NCBI RefSeq assembly: GCF_000497205.1
Contig: NZ_AYJW01000005.1
Location: 1 to 64,000, forward strand
Length of the DNA: 64,000 bases
Origin: Saccharopolyspora rectivirgula DSM 43747
GTDB lineage: Bacteria > Actinomycetota > Actinomycetes > Mycobacteriales > Pseudonocardiaceae
Direction: 5' to 3'
Below the pieces are notes generated by a model. It was given only the letters and a program-made list of their open reading frames with translations, was not told where the DNA came from and did not search any database. Positions 18,470-26,772 of this stretch are shown here, piece after piece; the stretch's first letter is position 1, and each line of letters opens with the position of its first letter. The translations under genes were made by a program, and so were the position numbers.

Positions 18470-20175
18470 TTGGCCGCGCCGTACGGCTGGCGCGCGCTGC
18501 TGGCCTGCTTCGCCCACTCGCGCCAGGAGCCAGCTGAGCGCGCGGGTTCCGCCCATGGTTCGACGCAGTTCACCAGGCGGGTCTCGCCGCTGGTCAGCCA
18601 GCGGTAGAGCACGGTGGTCTCGTCGGCCGTGCTGCCGCGCAGCGGTCCCGGGCCGGGAATGACGTTCTCCGCTCCGGTGCGGAGCTCGTTTGCTGCGGGC
18701 AGCGGCGGAACACCGCGCGGGGCGGTGCTGGCCGCGGCGAGTTTGCCGTAGCGGATCACAGCAAGTTGCCAGCCGCCGTGCCCGTCCGGTCGGGCCGCGG
18801 TCATTTCCGGGATGCTGGCCAGGGCGGCGAGCCGCTGACCGCGGTCGAGGGCTTGGACGAGCTGGGCCAGCCGGTCCCGGTGGGCGGCGGCTTCTTCGAA
18901 CCGGTGCGCGGCGGAGAGCCGGTCCAGCTCCGCGCGCAACCGGTCCAGCAGCGTGCCGCTGTGCCCGTTGAGCGCGCTGCGCAGCTCGATGACCTTCTTC
19001 GCGTACTCGGTTCGGCTCTCCAGACCGGCGCACGGGGCGCCGCAGTGCCCCAGCTCGTGCAGGGCGCACGGGCGGCCGCGCTGGTTCTCCGCGGGGATCC
19101 GCTCGGTGCACCGCCGAATCGGGACAGCTGACTGCAGGGTCTCCACCGCTTCGGCAGCGGCTCGACGGGAGCTGAACGGGCCGAGCGCGTCAGCCGGTGG
19201 TTTGCGCACCACTGACAGGCGGGGGAACGGTTCTTCGGTCAACGCCACCCACCAGGAGCGTTGGGGGAATTTCGACCGGCGGTTGTAGCGCGGTTGGTGG
19301 GCGGTGAGCAGGCGCAGCTCGCGGACTTCGGCTTCCAGCGGGTGCGCGCACACCACGTGGTCGATCCGTTCGCACAGCGCCACCATTTCCTTGATCCGGG
19401 CGCGCCGCTCGCCGGCGGTGAAGTACTGGCGCACTCGTTTCCGGAGGCTGGTCGCGGTGCCCACGTAGAGGACTTCGTCGTTGGGGCCGCGGAACAGGTA
19501 CACCCCGGGGCTGTCGGGGAGCCCGTCGGCGAGGGCGCGTTTGCTCCGCTGGGCGGCGGTGACCCCGGCCAGGTGGGTTTGGAGGTCGCCCAGGGTCTGC
19601 ACTCCCAGGTTCCCGATCCGTTCCAGCAGGGTGTGCAGCACGTCCACGGTGGTGCGGGCGTCGTCGAGCGCGCGGTGCACGGGTTCGGTGCCGGCGTGCA
19701 GCACCTGGGCGAGAGTGGCGAGCCGGTAGTTGGGGGTTTCGTCCTTGGTGATCACTCGTTTCGCCAGCCGCACGGTGTCCACCACCTGCGGTTTCGGCCA
19801 GGGGAGTCCTAGTCGTTCGCAGTTGGCCCGCAGGAATCCGATGTCGAACGGGGCGTTGTGGGCGACGAGCACCGCTCCGCGGCTGAACTCCAGGAACGCC
19901 GGGAGCACGGAGTCGAGGGGAGGAGCGTCGGCCACCATTTCGTTGGTGATGCCCGTGATCGCGACGATCGACGGCGGGATGTCCCGGCCCGGGTTCACCA
20001 GGGTGGTGAATTCACCGAGCACCTCACCACCGCGGATCTTGACGGCACCGATTTCGGTGATCGCGTCTCCGGCGCGGTCGGTTCCGGTGGTCTCCAGGTC
20101 CACCACCACGAACGTGACATCGGATAAGAGCTGATCAGCGGGGGTGATCTCGTCGAACGACAGCTGTGCGGACAT
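18466..20175 (-). CDS. DEDDh exonuclease - GIY-YIG (UvrC/Cho-like) nuclease fusion
   Basis: A 569-residue two-nuclease protein, equivalent to Rv2191. N-terminal DnaQ-type 3'-5' exonuclease (about 15-185): VVVDLETTG (ExoI), HNAPFDIGF (ExoII), HRALDDART (ExoIII with DEDDh His). Then a GIY-YIG domain (about 220-300): PGVYLFRGPNDEVLYVGTA followed by LRKRVRQYF, as in the UvrC N-half/Cho. The C-terminal part contains a UvrB-binding-like helical segment. It probably acts in DNA repair. ATG 20175 is chosen because TAATCT lies eight bases upstream and no Shine-Dalgarno exists. Confidence 0.9.
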   Translation of the reverse strand: MSAQLSFDEITPADQLLSDVTFVVVDLETTGTDRAGDAITEIGAVKIRGGEVLGEFTTLVNPGRDIPPSIVAITGITNEMVADAPPLDSVLPAFLEFSRGAVLVAHNAPFDIGFLRANCERLGLPWPKPQVVDTVRLAKRVITKDETPNYRLATLAQVLHAGTEPVHRALDDARTTVDVLHTLLERIGNLGVQTLGDLQTHLAGVTAAQRSKRALADGLPDSPGVYLFRGPNDEVLYVGTATSLRKRVRQYFTAGERRARIKEMVALCERIDHVVCAHPLEAEVRELRLLTAHQPRYNRRSKFPQRSWWVALTEEPFPRLSVVRKPPADALGPFSSRRAAAEAVETLQSAVPIRRCTERIPAENQRGRPCALHELGHCGAPCAGLESRTEYAKKVIELRSALNGHSGTLLDRLRAELDRLSAAHRFEEAAAHRDRLAQLVQALDRGQRLAALASIPEMTAARPDGHGGWQLAVIRYGKLAAASTAPRGVPPLPAANELRTGAENVIPGPGPLRGSTADETTVLYRWLTSGETRLVNCVEPWAEPARSAGSWREWAKQASSARQPYGAAN

Positions 20176-20183
20176 CGGCGACC

Positions 20184-20189
20184 AGATTA
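20184..20189 (-). promoter_or_regulatory. -10 element of a putative leaderless promoter (nuclease fusion)
   Basis: TAATCT on the minus strand, eight bases before ATG 20175. Confidence 0.45.
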
Positions 20190-20240
20190 CGTCCTGCCAC
20201 CGACCTTCCGACTGGTGCGTTGTCCCACCGAGGTGACGAT

Positions 20241-20246
20241 TAGCCT
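20241..20246 (+). promoter_or_regulatory. -10 element of a putative leaderless promoter (NYN gene)
   Basis: TAGCCT, six bases before GTG 20253, with TTGTCC 15 bp further upstream as a weak -35. Confidence 0.5.
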
Positions 20247-20252
20247 GTGGGA

Positions 20253-21614
20253 GTGGCAGCGAACCGTGGATCCGGTGATCCACCAGCGAAGGGGTCTGCT
20301 GAGGACAGTGCACAGCAGACGGGTGCTGGCGTGCCCGTGTGGGATGCGCTTCCCGGCCCGGTCCGGCAGCGTCTGGCCGAGCTGGCGGCGGATTCCTTGG
20401 ACGACATGCGGCCCGTGGACATCCCGGCGCCGCTGCGTCCCGTGGTGCGGTTCGCCTCGACGAAGCGCGCGAAGCTGGGCCAGGCGGCGCTGGTGTCCGC
20501 GCTGCGGGACGTCCCGGTGTTCCGCACCGCGGTGCTGGATTGGTGCCGCACGCACCGACCGGAGGCGCTGGATCTGGAGCACAGCGATCCGGTGGTGGTG
20601 GCGGTGGCCGGGTTGCTGACCGGGGCGAAGTCGGCTGCGCACTACGTGGAGCTGGTGAGCTACCGGACGGAGCGGAGCCAGTTGCGCGCCGAACGCGATG
20701 CCGCGTTGGCTCGGGTCCAGCGCATGAGCGCGGAGTTGGAGAATCTCCGCAAGGAGCTGGCCGAGGCGAAGGCCGCCGCGGAGCGGGCGGGCAGCGCTGG
20801 CCACGAGGAGGCGGACAAGCTGCGCAAGCGGCTTCGCGAGCAGGGGGTTCGGCTCAAGGAGGCGAAGGACGCAGCTGCGGAGGCCCGCAGCGAGTTGGAA
20901 CGGGTCCGAGCCGAGAGCGAGGAGTTGGCGGCGAGCCTGGCCGCGGAACGCGATCGGGCCCAGTCGAAGGTCTTGGAGGAGCGCGAGCGGGCGGACCGGG
21001 CTTCGGCCGAGGTGGAGATTGCTCGGCAGTCGGCGCGGGAAGCGCGGCAGGGCGACGAGGTCCGCTTGTCCTTGCTGTTGGAGACCCTGGAGGGGGCGGT
21101 TTCCGGGTTGCGCCGGGAACTCGGCGCGACCGGTAGCGGGCCGCGGCCCGCCGATATCGTGCAGCGGGTTCGGGCGGATCCCGGGGAGGACCGGGAAGCG
21201 TCTGACCCGAGCAGGCTGGATCGGCTGCTCGCGCTGCCCGCGGTTCACCTCATCGTCGACGGCTACAACGTCACCAAGACCGGTTATCCGGAGTTGCCGT
21301 TGGCCGATCAGCGGAACCGGTTGGCGCATCAGCTGGCGGCGCTGGCGGCCCGCACCGGCGCGGAGGTGACCGTGGTCTTCGACGGCGCTGATGTCCTCGG
21401 GGTGCGCACCGCTGCTCCGCGGGGGGTGCGGGTGCTGTTCAGCGAGCCGGGTGTGCAGGCTGACGACGTCATTCGCGATCTGGTTTCGGCGGAGCCGAGG
21501 GGGCGCCAATTGGTGGTCGCCAGTTCGGATCGGGAGGTGGCCACTTCGGTGCGGCGGAGAGGGGCCTACACGGTTTCTTCGGCGGTTCTGCTCAGCCGCT
21601 TGGCCCGCATCTGA
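20253..21614 (+). CDS. Coiled-coil protein with C-terminal NYN (YacP/Rae1-like) ribonuclease domain
   Basis: 453 residues. The N-terminal ~120 residues form a helical domain (PVWDALPGPVRQRLAEL...), followed by a long Glu/Arg/Ala coiled coil (about 130-285), then an NYN/PIN-like nuclease domain opening with LIVDGYNVTKTG and containing VTVVFDGAD and SSDREVATS acidic motifs. YacP/Rae1-type NYN enzymes cleave RNA, sometimes on the ribosome; the function here is untested. The leaderless-type GTG at 20253 is preferred over GTG 20247, which abuts the -10 hexamer. Divergent from the nuclease fusion. Confidence 0.82.
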   Translation: MAANRGSGDPPAKGSAEDSAQQTGAGVPVWDALPGPVRQRLAELAADSLDDMRPVDIPAPLRPVVRFASTKRAKLGQAALVSALRDVPVFRTAVLDWCRTHRPEALDLEHSDPVVVAVAGLLTGAKSAAHYVELVSYRTERSQLRAERDAALARVQRMSAELENLRKELAEAKAAAERAGSAGHEEADKLRKRLREQGVRLKEAKDAAAEARSELERVRAESEELAASLAAERDRAQSKVLEERERADRASAEVEIARQSAREARQGDEVRLSLLLETLEGAVSGLRRELGATGSGPRPADIVQRVRADPGEDREASDPSRLDRLLALPAVHLIVDGYNVTKTGYPELPLADQRNRLAHQLAALAARTGAEVTVVFDGADVLGVRTAAPRGVRVLFSEPGVQADDVIRDLVSAEPRGRQLVVASSDREVATSVRRRGAYTVSSAVLLSRLARI

Positions 21615-21900
21615 CACGGACTGGTGATCTTCGTCGTCCCTCGGGCCCGGCCGGGTGTGCAGTTTCTCACAGTGATTTTCAGGCCGGGCGCTTCTCTCCC
21701 TGGACGAGTGAAAGCGCTGGGTAGAAAGAGCTAATGAAACGCCAAGCTGCTCACAGTAAGCGCATGGTGTTCCTCTGTTAGAGATCTTGTGCATTTTTGT
21801 ACAAAATTCGCACCTGCTTCTGGACGAGTGCTGCTCGCCTTTCGTAACCTGGCGAAGACTTCGCGGTGATCAGCTGCTCATCAGGGGCAGCCCGCGAGTC
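21615..21900. other. AT-richer upstream region of the NlpC/P60 gene, with a 12-bp palindrome
   Basis: No supported gene here; short open frames starting near 21787 lack codon bias. This stretch is locally AT-richer than the surroundings and should contain the promoter for the riboswitch transcript. A perfect palindrome TTTTGTACAAAA spans 21795-21806 and is a possible operator. A GCGAA/TTCGC hairpin and a CGGTGA/TCACCG stem lie just before the riboswitch. Confidence 0.5.
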
Positions 21901-22019
21901 ACCGCCGAATCGGCTTGTCGGGGAGCCGAACCGGAGCCGTGCCGGGCGTCCGGTTTCAATGCCGCAAGGGGGTCACGGCATTGCGCGCCCGTGTTCTGTG
22001 CTCAGTTTCAGTAGGCGGT
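21901..22019 (+). promoter_or_regulatory. Cyclic-di-AMP (ydaO/yuaA-type) riboswitch
   Basis: Motifs match the ydaO aptamer in order: ACCGCC-GAATC at the 5' end, GGGGAGCCGAA in the position of the conserved GGAGGAACCG loop, GGTTTCAATGCC in that of GGGGUUAAUC, and CAGTTTCAGTAGGCGGT at the 3' end. The closing helix pairs ACCGCC (21901-21906) with GGCGGT (22014-22019). Internal stems AACCGGA/TCCGGTT and TGCCG/CGGCA can form. Location just ahead of a secreted NlpC/P60 gene is a classic actinobacterial setting for this riboswitch. No intrinsic terminator is obvious, so control may be at the ribosome site. Confidence 0.75.
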
Positions 22020-22047
22020 CGGAGGAGAAAGAAGGAGCAGTCGCGAC

Positions 22048-23091
22048 GTGGAGTCGCACCGACTTAAGCGCTCTCTGCGGGGAGCTTTGACCGCTACCGC
22101 GGTTGCTGCCGCTGTTGGTATGACAACCGCGCCGGCTCTCGCAGACCCGCAACTTCCCGACACTGCCTCGGAAGCGGCTCAGCAGGTCCGTGAACTGGCG
22201 CACCAGGCGGAGCAGCTGACCGAGGAGAAGAAGAAGGCCGAAGACGACCACGCGGCCAAGAAAGCCGAGCTGGAACGGGCGGAGCAGGAGGCGGAGCAGG
22301 CCAAGCAGGTCGCCGACCAGGCTCGAGCGGAAGAGGAGAGGTTCCGCGGCCAGGTCGACCGGCTCACCAACGCCTCCTACCAAGGTGCTCGGCTGAACAA
22401 GTTATCGGCGCTGCTGGTCAGTGAGAACCCGAGCGACTTCCTGGACCGCGCTTCGGCGCTGGAAGTCCTGGCCAGGGACAACAACGAAGCGGTCGAGCGG
22501 CTGGCTGCCGCGACTCGGCAGGCCGAGGCCGCGGAGAAGAAGGCCCAGCAGGCGCGCGACCGAGCTGCCAAGGCCGAGGCGGAGGCCGCTCGCATCTCCG
22601 AGGAGTTGGAGAAGAAGACCGAGGAGATGGAAGAGCGGATCGCCGAGGTCGAGGAGCGCTATGCCGAGTTGTCCGGCATCGACCAGGCCTCGCTGATCAC
22701 CGACGGCAGCACCGATTTCGGCAGCATCGCGGGTTCCGGCGCTGCGATCGAAGCGGTCAACGCAGCTCTGAGCAAACAGGGGGCTCCCTACGTCTGGGGG
22801 GCGAAGGGACCGGACAGCTTCGACTGCTCGGGGCTGATGTACTGGGCCTACCAGCAGGCCGGGGTCACCATCGGTGGTTCCACCAAGACCCAGGTCAACC
22901 AGGGGCGCAGCGTTTCGGCCAGCGAGCTCAAGCCGGGTGACCTGATCTTCTACTACAGCCCGGTCAGCCACGTGGCCATGTACGTCGGCAACGGCAAGGC
23001 CGTGCACGCGCCGACCACTGGTGACGTGGTGAAGGTGGTCGATTACGAGAAGATCGGTCCGGTGAACTCCATTCGGCGCATCGCCGGTTGA
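22048..23091 (+). CDS. Secreted NlpC/P60 peptidoglycan endopeptidase with coiled-coil N-terminus
   Basis: Cell-wall hydrolase equivalent to Rv2190c (RipC-like). 347 residues: signal peptide (cleavage near ALA-D, about 32), coiled coil (about 40-215), then an NlpC/P60 domain with catalytic C260 (FDCSGLMYW), H308 (SHVAMYVG) and H320 (AVHAP). The coiled coil resembles the FtsX/EnvC-type regulatory arm of RipC homologues. GTG start with GAAGGAG ahead. c-di-AMP riboswitch control upstream links wall turnover to osmotic signalling. Confidence 0.93.
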   Translation: MESHRLKRSLRGALTATAVAAAVGMTTAPALADPQLPDTASEAAQQVRELAHQAEQLTEEKKKAEDDHAAKKAELERAEQEAEQAKQVADQARAEEERFRGQVDRLTNASYQGARLNKLSALLVSENPSDFLDRASALEVLARDNNEAVERLAAATRQAEAAEKKAQQARDRAAKAEAEAARISEELEKKTEEMEERIAEVEERYAELSGIDQASLITDGSTDFGSIAGSGAAIEAVNAALSKQGAPYVWGAKGPDSFDCSGLMYWAYQQAGVTIGGSTKTQVNQGRSVSASELKPGDLIFYYSPVSHVAMYVGNGKAVHAPTTGDVVKVVDYEKIGPVNSIRRIAG

Positions 23092-23111
23092 GCTGGACCG
23101 AACTCCGCTCA

Positions 23112-23147
23112 ACGGGGCGGGAGCCGAGCTGTCGGCTCCCGCCCCGT
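23112..23147 (+). terminator. Terminator of the NlpC/P60 gene
   Basis: Perfect 16-bp inverted repeat with a GCTG loop, followed by GTTGTTT; near-canonical intrinsic terminator. Confidence 0.9.
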
Positions 23148-23271
23148 GTTGTTTCGGAGAGGATCCGTCGTTTCCACCGCGGTTCCCCGGCGCGGTGGGG
23201 CCTCCCGGGGTGCGCGAAGTGCACTGTGGAGTTTCGTGGGCGGTTTTCAGTGCAGGAAGCCGGAAGAAGAA

Positions 23272-23304
23272 ACGGCGGAACCGGACAGCTTCCGGTTCCG
23301 CCGT
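23272..23304 (-). terminator. Terminator of the convergent fadD gene
   Basis: Perfect 14-bp inverted repeat with a 5-nt loop, 13 bases past the fadD stop; on the minus strand it is followed by TTTCTT. Confidence 0.88.
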
Positions 23305-23317
23305 GGTGCGGGCAGCC

Positions 23318-25126
23318 TCACGAGGAGTAGATCGCTTCGATCTCCGAGGCGTAGTTCTCGGCGACCTTGTTCCGCTTCAGCTTCAGGCTCGGCGTCAGTT
23401 CGCCGGTCGCTTCGGTGAAGTCCGTCGGCAGCACGCGGAATTTCTTGATCTGCTCGGCCCGGGAGACCGCTTTGTTGGCCTCGTCCACGGCCTGCTGGAT
23501 CTCGCTGAGCAGTTCCGGGTCGTTGACCAGGTCGGAGAGCGGGGTGTCCTTCGGCCGGTTCTTGTTCGCCAACCAGTTGGGCAGGAACTCCTGGTCCAGT
23601 GTGATCAGCGCACCGATGAACGGCTTCTTGTCCCCGACGACCATGCACTGGCTGATCAACGGGTGCGCTCGCAGCCGGTCCTCCAACACCGCCGGGGCGA
23701 CGTTCTTGCCGCCCGCGGTGACGATGATCTCCTTCTTGCGGCCGGTGATCCGCAGGAAACCGTCCTCGTCCAGCGAGCCCAGGTCTCCGGTGTGGAACCA
23801 GCCGTCCTCCAGGGCTTCCTTGGTGGCCGTCGGGTTGTTCCAGTACTCCCGGAACACCACATCGCCCTTGATGAGCACCTCGCCGTCCTCGGCGATCCGG
23901 ATCGAGGTGCCGGAGATCGGTCGACCCACGGTGCCCACTTTGAACGCGCCTTCCACGTTCACCGCGGCAGCCGCGGTCGTCTCGGTGAGACCGTAGCCCT
24001 CCAGCACCGGAACGCCGATGCCGCGGAAGAAGTGCGCGAGCCGCTCGCCGAGCGGAGCACCACCGGACACCGCGGCGATGCAGCGTCCGCCGAGCGCTGC
24101 CCGCAGCTTGCCGTACACGAGCTTGTCGAACACGAGGTGCCGCAGCCGCAGCCCCAAGCCGGGGCCGCCGGTGTCCTGGGCCTGGCTGTAGGCGACCGCG
24201 GTGTTCTCCGCCGCGTCGAAGATCTTGCCCTTGCCCTCGCCGTGGGCCTTCTGCTTGGCGGTGTTGTACACCTTCTCGAACACGCGGGGCACGGCGAGCA
24301 CGAACGTGGGGCGGAAGGTGCCGAGGTCGGCGACCAGGTTCTTGATGTTGGCCGTGTGCCCCAGGGTGACGCGGGAGTACACGCAGCACACCGCGATGGC
24401 GCGGGCCAGCACGTGGGCCATGGGCAGGAACATCAGCATGGAGTTGCCGTCCCGCAGCAGCTGCGGGAACGCTGCCACGTCCGCCCGGACCTCGGCCAGC
24501 ATGTTGCGGTGGGTCAGCACGCAGCCCTTCGGGCGGCCGGTGGTGCCGGAGGTGTAGATCAGCGTCGCGGTGTCGTCAGCGCGCACCGCGCGTCGGCGCT
24601 CGTGCACTTCTCGGTCCGCGATGTCGGCTCCGAGGGCGGTCAGCTCCTCGACGACCGACTTGCCGTCGTTCGCCGACTGTTCGATCTGCCACAGGTGCTT
24701 GACCTCCGGCAGCTTTTCGAGGGCCTTCTCGACCTCGGCGCGGTGCGTGTCGGTTTCCACGATGACCGCTTTGGCGCCGGAGTCGCTCAGGATCCACTCC
24801 GCCTGGTCGGACGACGAAGTCTCGTAGATCGGAACAGGGATGCAGCCCGCTGACCAGATCGCGAAGTCGAGCAGGCTCCACTCGTAGCGGGTGCGGGACA
24901 TCAGCCCGATCCGGTCACCGGGCTGCAGGCCGGCGGCCACGATTCCCTTGGCCACGGCGAGCACCTGTGCGGCGAACTCTGCGGCGGTTACGTCGACCCA
25001 GGTGCCATCCACCCGGCGCCGGAAGCTCACCGTGCTCCCAAAGCGCTCCGCGTTCGCCCACACCATGTCGGTGAGGTTCTCGTCGTCGGCCACGCCCGTG
25101 GTGGCAGGTGCGCTGTACTCTCGCAC
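23318..25126 (-). CDS. Long-chain acyl-CoA synthetase (FadD15-like AMP-binding enzyme)
   Basis: Activates fatty acids to acyl-CoA via acyl-AMP. The 602 residues carry the AMP-binding signature LIYTSGTTGRPKGC, the YGLTETTAA motif, and TGDLGSLDEDGFLRITGRKKE, with the C-terminal sub-domain ending in LTPSLKLKRNKVAENY (catalytic Lys of acyl-CoA synthetases). Length and order match FadD15 (Rv2187). GTG start with GGAGG eight bases upstream. Its location beside envelope-lipid genes suggests membrane or wall lipid supply. Confidence 0.92.
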   Translation of the reverse strand: MREYSAPATTGVADDENLTDMVWANAERFGSTVSFRRRVDGTWVDVTAAEFAAQVLAVAKGIVAAGLQPGDRIGLMSRTRYEWSLLDFAIWSAGCIPVPIYETSSSDQAEWILSDSGAKAVIVETDTHRAEVEKALEKLPEVKHLWQIEQSANDGKSVVEELTALGADIADREVHERRRAVRADDTATLIYTSGTTGRPKGCVLTHRNMLAEVRADVAAFPQLLRDGNSMLMFLPMAHVLARAIAVCCVYSRVTLGHTANIKNLVADLGTFRPTFVLAVPRVFEKVYNTAKQKAHGEGKGKIFDAAENTAVAYSQAQDTGGPGLGLRLRHLVFDKLVYGKLRAALGGRCIAAVSGGAPLGERLAHFFRGIGVPVLEGYGLTETTAAAAVNVEGAFKVGTVGRPISGTSIRIAEDGEVLIKGDVVFREYWNNPTATKEALEDGWFHTGDLGSLDEDGFLRITGRKKEIIVTAGGKNVAPAVLEDRLRAHPLISQCMVVGDKKPFIGALITLDQEFLPNWLANKNRPKDTPLSDLVNDPELLSEIQQAVDEANKAVSRAEQIKKFRVLPTDFTEATGELTPSLKLKRNKVAENYASEIEAIYSS

Positions 25127-25460
25127 GTCGAAACCTCCGAAAACACGCCGTTGTGGGGCACAACCTAACGCCGATAGTTACCAGGCGGTAGTCCCCGTTA
25201 TCGCACTGCAGCACACTGGACAGGAACTGGTCAGAAACCTGTCCGGCATGAGCAGTCCAACCTGGAGAGCTTGCCACGCTCGTCCCGGGGTGCGGATGCC
25301 GGCCTCTTTCTTGAACAGTTCAGCAACTGCGCCCAGCGGCCGCCGGTGTGCTCCGCACTGGATCACACCGAAGGGTACGAACGGACTCTGCCGCACACCG
25401 GAGCCCCGGCAGTAGGTTCATTTGTGGGTGGCCGTTGTAGTTCACAGCAAAGGAGCGGAT
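25127..25460. other. fadD/metallophosphoesterase divergent intergenic region
   Basis: 334 bp without a well-supported gene. A GGACAGG/CCTGTCC dyad with a 13-nt spacer (25218-25224 and 25238-25244) is a possible operator for fadD. A 72-codon minus-strand open frame (25178-25396) lacks a ribosome site and a recognisable product, and I do not call it. Confidence 0.45.
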
Positions 25461-26249
25461 TTGCGCGTCCACGTTGTGTCGGATGTCCATGGCAACGCCG
25501 AGGACCTCAAGCGCGCCGGCGACGGAGCGGATGCGCTCATCGTGCTGGGCGACCTCGTCGATCTCGTCGACTACCGGGACCACAGCAAGGGCATCCTCGG
25601 CCGCATCTTCGGTCCGGAGAAGGTCGCCAAGTTCGCCGAGCTGCGGCGCAGTCGACGCGGTGCCGAGATCGGAGCGTACGCGCGTTCCTTGTGGGCCAGC
25701 CTGAGCGACCCGGCCCGGGTGCTGCAGGAAGCGGTCCGCGAGCAGTACGCCGAGCTGTTCGGCGCGATGCCCGCTCCCACCTACGCCACCCCCGGCAACG
25801 TGGACATGCCGCAGTTGTGGCCGGAGTTCGCCCGATCCGGCATCCACGTCCTCGACGGCGATGCCGTCGACATCGGCGGGCTCCGGTTCGGCTTCGTCGG
25901 CGGCACGGTCCTGCCTCCCGGGGGGAAGTTGCGCCGGGACTCCGCCTGGGTGCCCAACATCCGCCCGGAAGAGGAGTACGACGAGCTCGTCGACCAGCTT
26001 CCGGAACTGGACGTGCTGTGCACGCACCTGCCGCCGGCCGTCGCCGACCTGACCTACGACGTGGTCGCCAAGCGTCCCGAGCACGGTTCGACCCGGCTCC
26101 TCGAGCGGATCCGGGCAGATCAACCGCGGTGGTCGTTGTTCGGGCACGTGCACCAGCCGTTGGCGCGGCGGGTCCGGTTGGGCCGCACCGAGTGCGTCAA
26201 CGTCGGCCACTTCAAGCAGACCGGTCGGCCGTACGTGATCGAGTGGTGA
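25461..26249 (+). CDS. Calcineurin-like metallophosphoesterase
   Basis: 262-residue dinuclear-metal phosphoesterase. Metal-binding motifs are in canonical order: VSDVHGN, LGDLVD, PGNVDMPQ, CTHLP and FGHVH. The substrate is unknown (YfcE/MJ0936-like proteins hydrolyse phosphodiesters). The TTG at 25461 is chosen because AAAGGAG lies six bases upstream; an in-frame GTG at 25422 has no ribosome site. Divergent from fadD. Confidence 0.85.
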   Translation: MRVHVVSDVHGNAEDLKRAGDGADALIVLGDLVDLVDYRDHSKGILGRIFGPEKVAKFAELRRSRRGAEIGAYARSLWASLSDPARVLQEAVREQYAELFGAMPAPTYATPGNVDMPQLWPEFARSGIHVLDGDAVDIGGLRFGFVGGTVLPPGGKLRRDSAWVPNIRPEEEYDELVDQLPELDVLCTHLPPAVADLTYDVVAKRPEHGSTRLLERIRADQPRWSLFGHVHQPLARRVRLGRTECVNVGHFKQTGRPYVIEW

Positions 26250-26298
26250 AATCCTCGAAACGGCGGCTCCGGACGACGCTGTTCAGCTGGGCAAGCGG

Positions 26299-26304
26299 TA
26301 ATCT
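26299..26304 (+). promoter_or_regulatory. -10 element of a putative leaderless promoter (SRPBCC gene)
   Basis: TAATCT, exactly six bases before ATG 26311; no Shine-Dalgarno. Confidence 0.5.
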
Positions 26305-26310
26305 GCGCGC

Positions 26311-26754
26311 ATGGTCGATCAGTCCACCCAGTCCATCGTCATTGAGGCCCCGGCGGCCCCGATCATGGAAGTGATCGCGGACTTCGCCGCGTACCCGGAG
26401 TGGGCGGCCGCGGTCAAGGAGACCGAGGTGCTGGAGCGGAAACCGGACGGGACGGCTGAGAAGGTGCGCTTCGTGCTGGACGCTGGGGTGGTCAAGGACA
26501 CCTACGTCAACGTCTACGAGTGGGCTCCGGACGGGCTTTCCGTCAGTTGGTCCCTCGTCGAGGGCCAGGTGCAGAAAGCGCAGCACGGCACCTACCGGCT
26601 CAAGCCGCTGGACGAGAACCGCACGGAAGTCACCTACAGTCTGGCGGTGGACTTGACGATTCCGATGATCGGTTTATTCCGGCGCAAAGCCGAAAAAATG
26701 ATCATGGACACGGCCTTGAAGGAACTCAAGCGCCGGGTCGAAGGAAATCGTTGA
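26311..26754 (+). CDS. SRPBCC (START-like) lipid/ligand-binding protein, TB16.3-like
   Basis: 147-residue helix-grip fold protein similar to Rv2185c (TB16.3). Typical SRPBCC features are the N-terminal STQSIVIEAPAAPIMEVIADFAAYPEW and a C-terminal amphipathic helix. The family binds hydrophobic ligands; the ligand is unknown. It heads a run of genes (TB16.3, ArsA-like ATPase, Rv2183c-like, ROK kinase) with short gaps, so it probably starts an operon from a leaderless promoter. TB16.3 and the ArsA-like gene are adjacent in mycobacteria too. Confidence 0.88.
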   Translation: MVDQSTQSIVIEAPAAPIMEVIADFAAYPEWAAAVKETEVLERKPDGTAEKVRFVLDAGVVKDTYVNVYEWAPDGLSVSWSLVEGQVQKAQHGTYRLKPLDENRTEVTYSLAVDLTIPMIGLFRRKAEKMIMDTALKELKRRVEGNR

Positions 26755-26772
26755 GATCGCAGAGACGGACAA

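Noticed and set aside
21787-22014. 75-codon plus-strand frame upstream of the NlpC/P60 gene
   Set aside because: It covers the riboswitch aptamer, and the conserved RNA motifs explain the sequence better than a protein.
25178-25396. 72-codon minus-strand frame between fadD and the phosphoesterase gene
   Set aside because: No ribosome site, no -10 at leaderless spacing, weaker third-position GC than real genes, and no recognisable domain.
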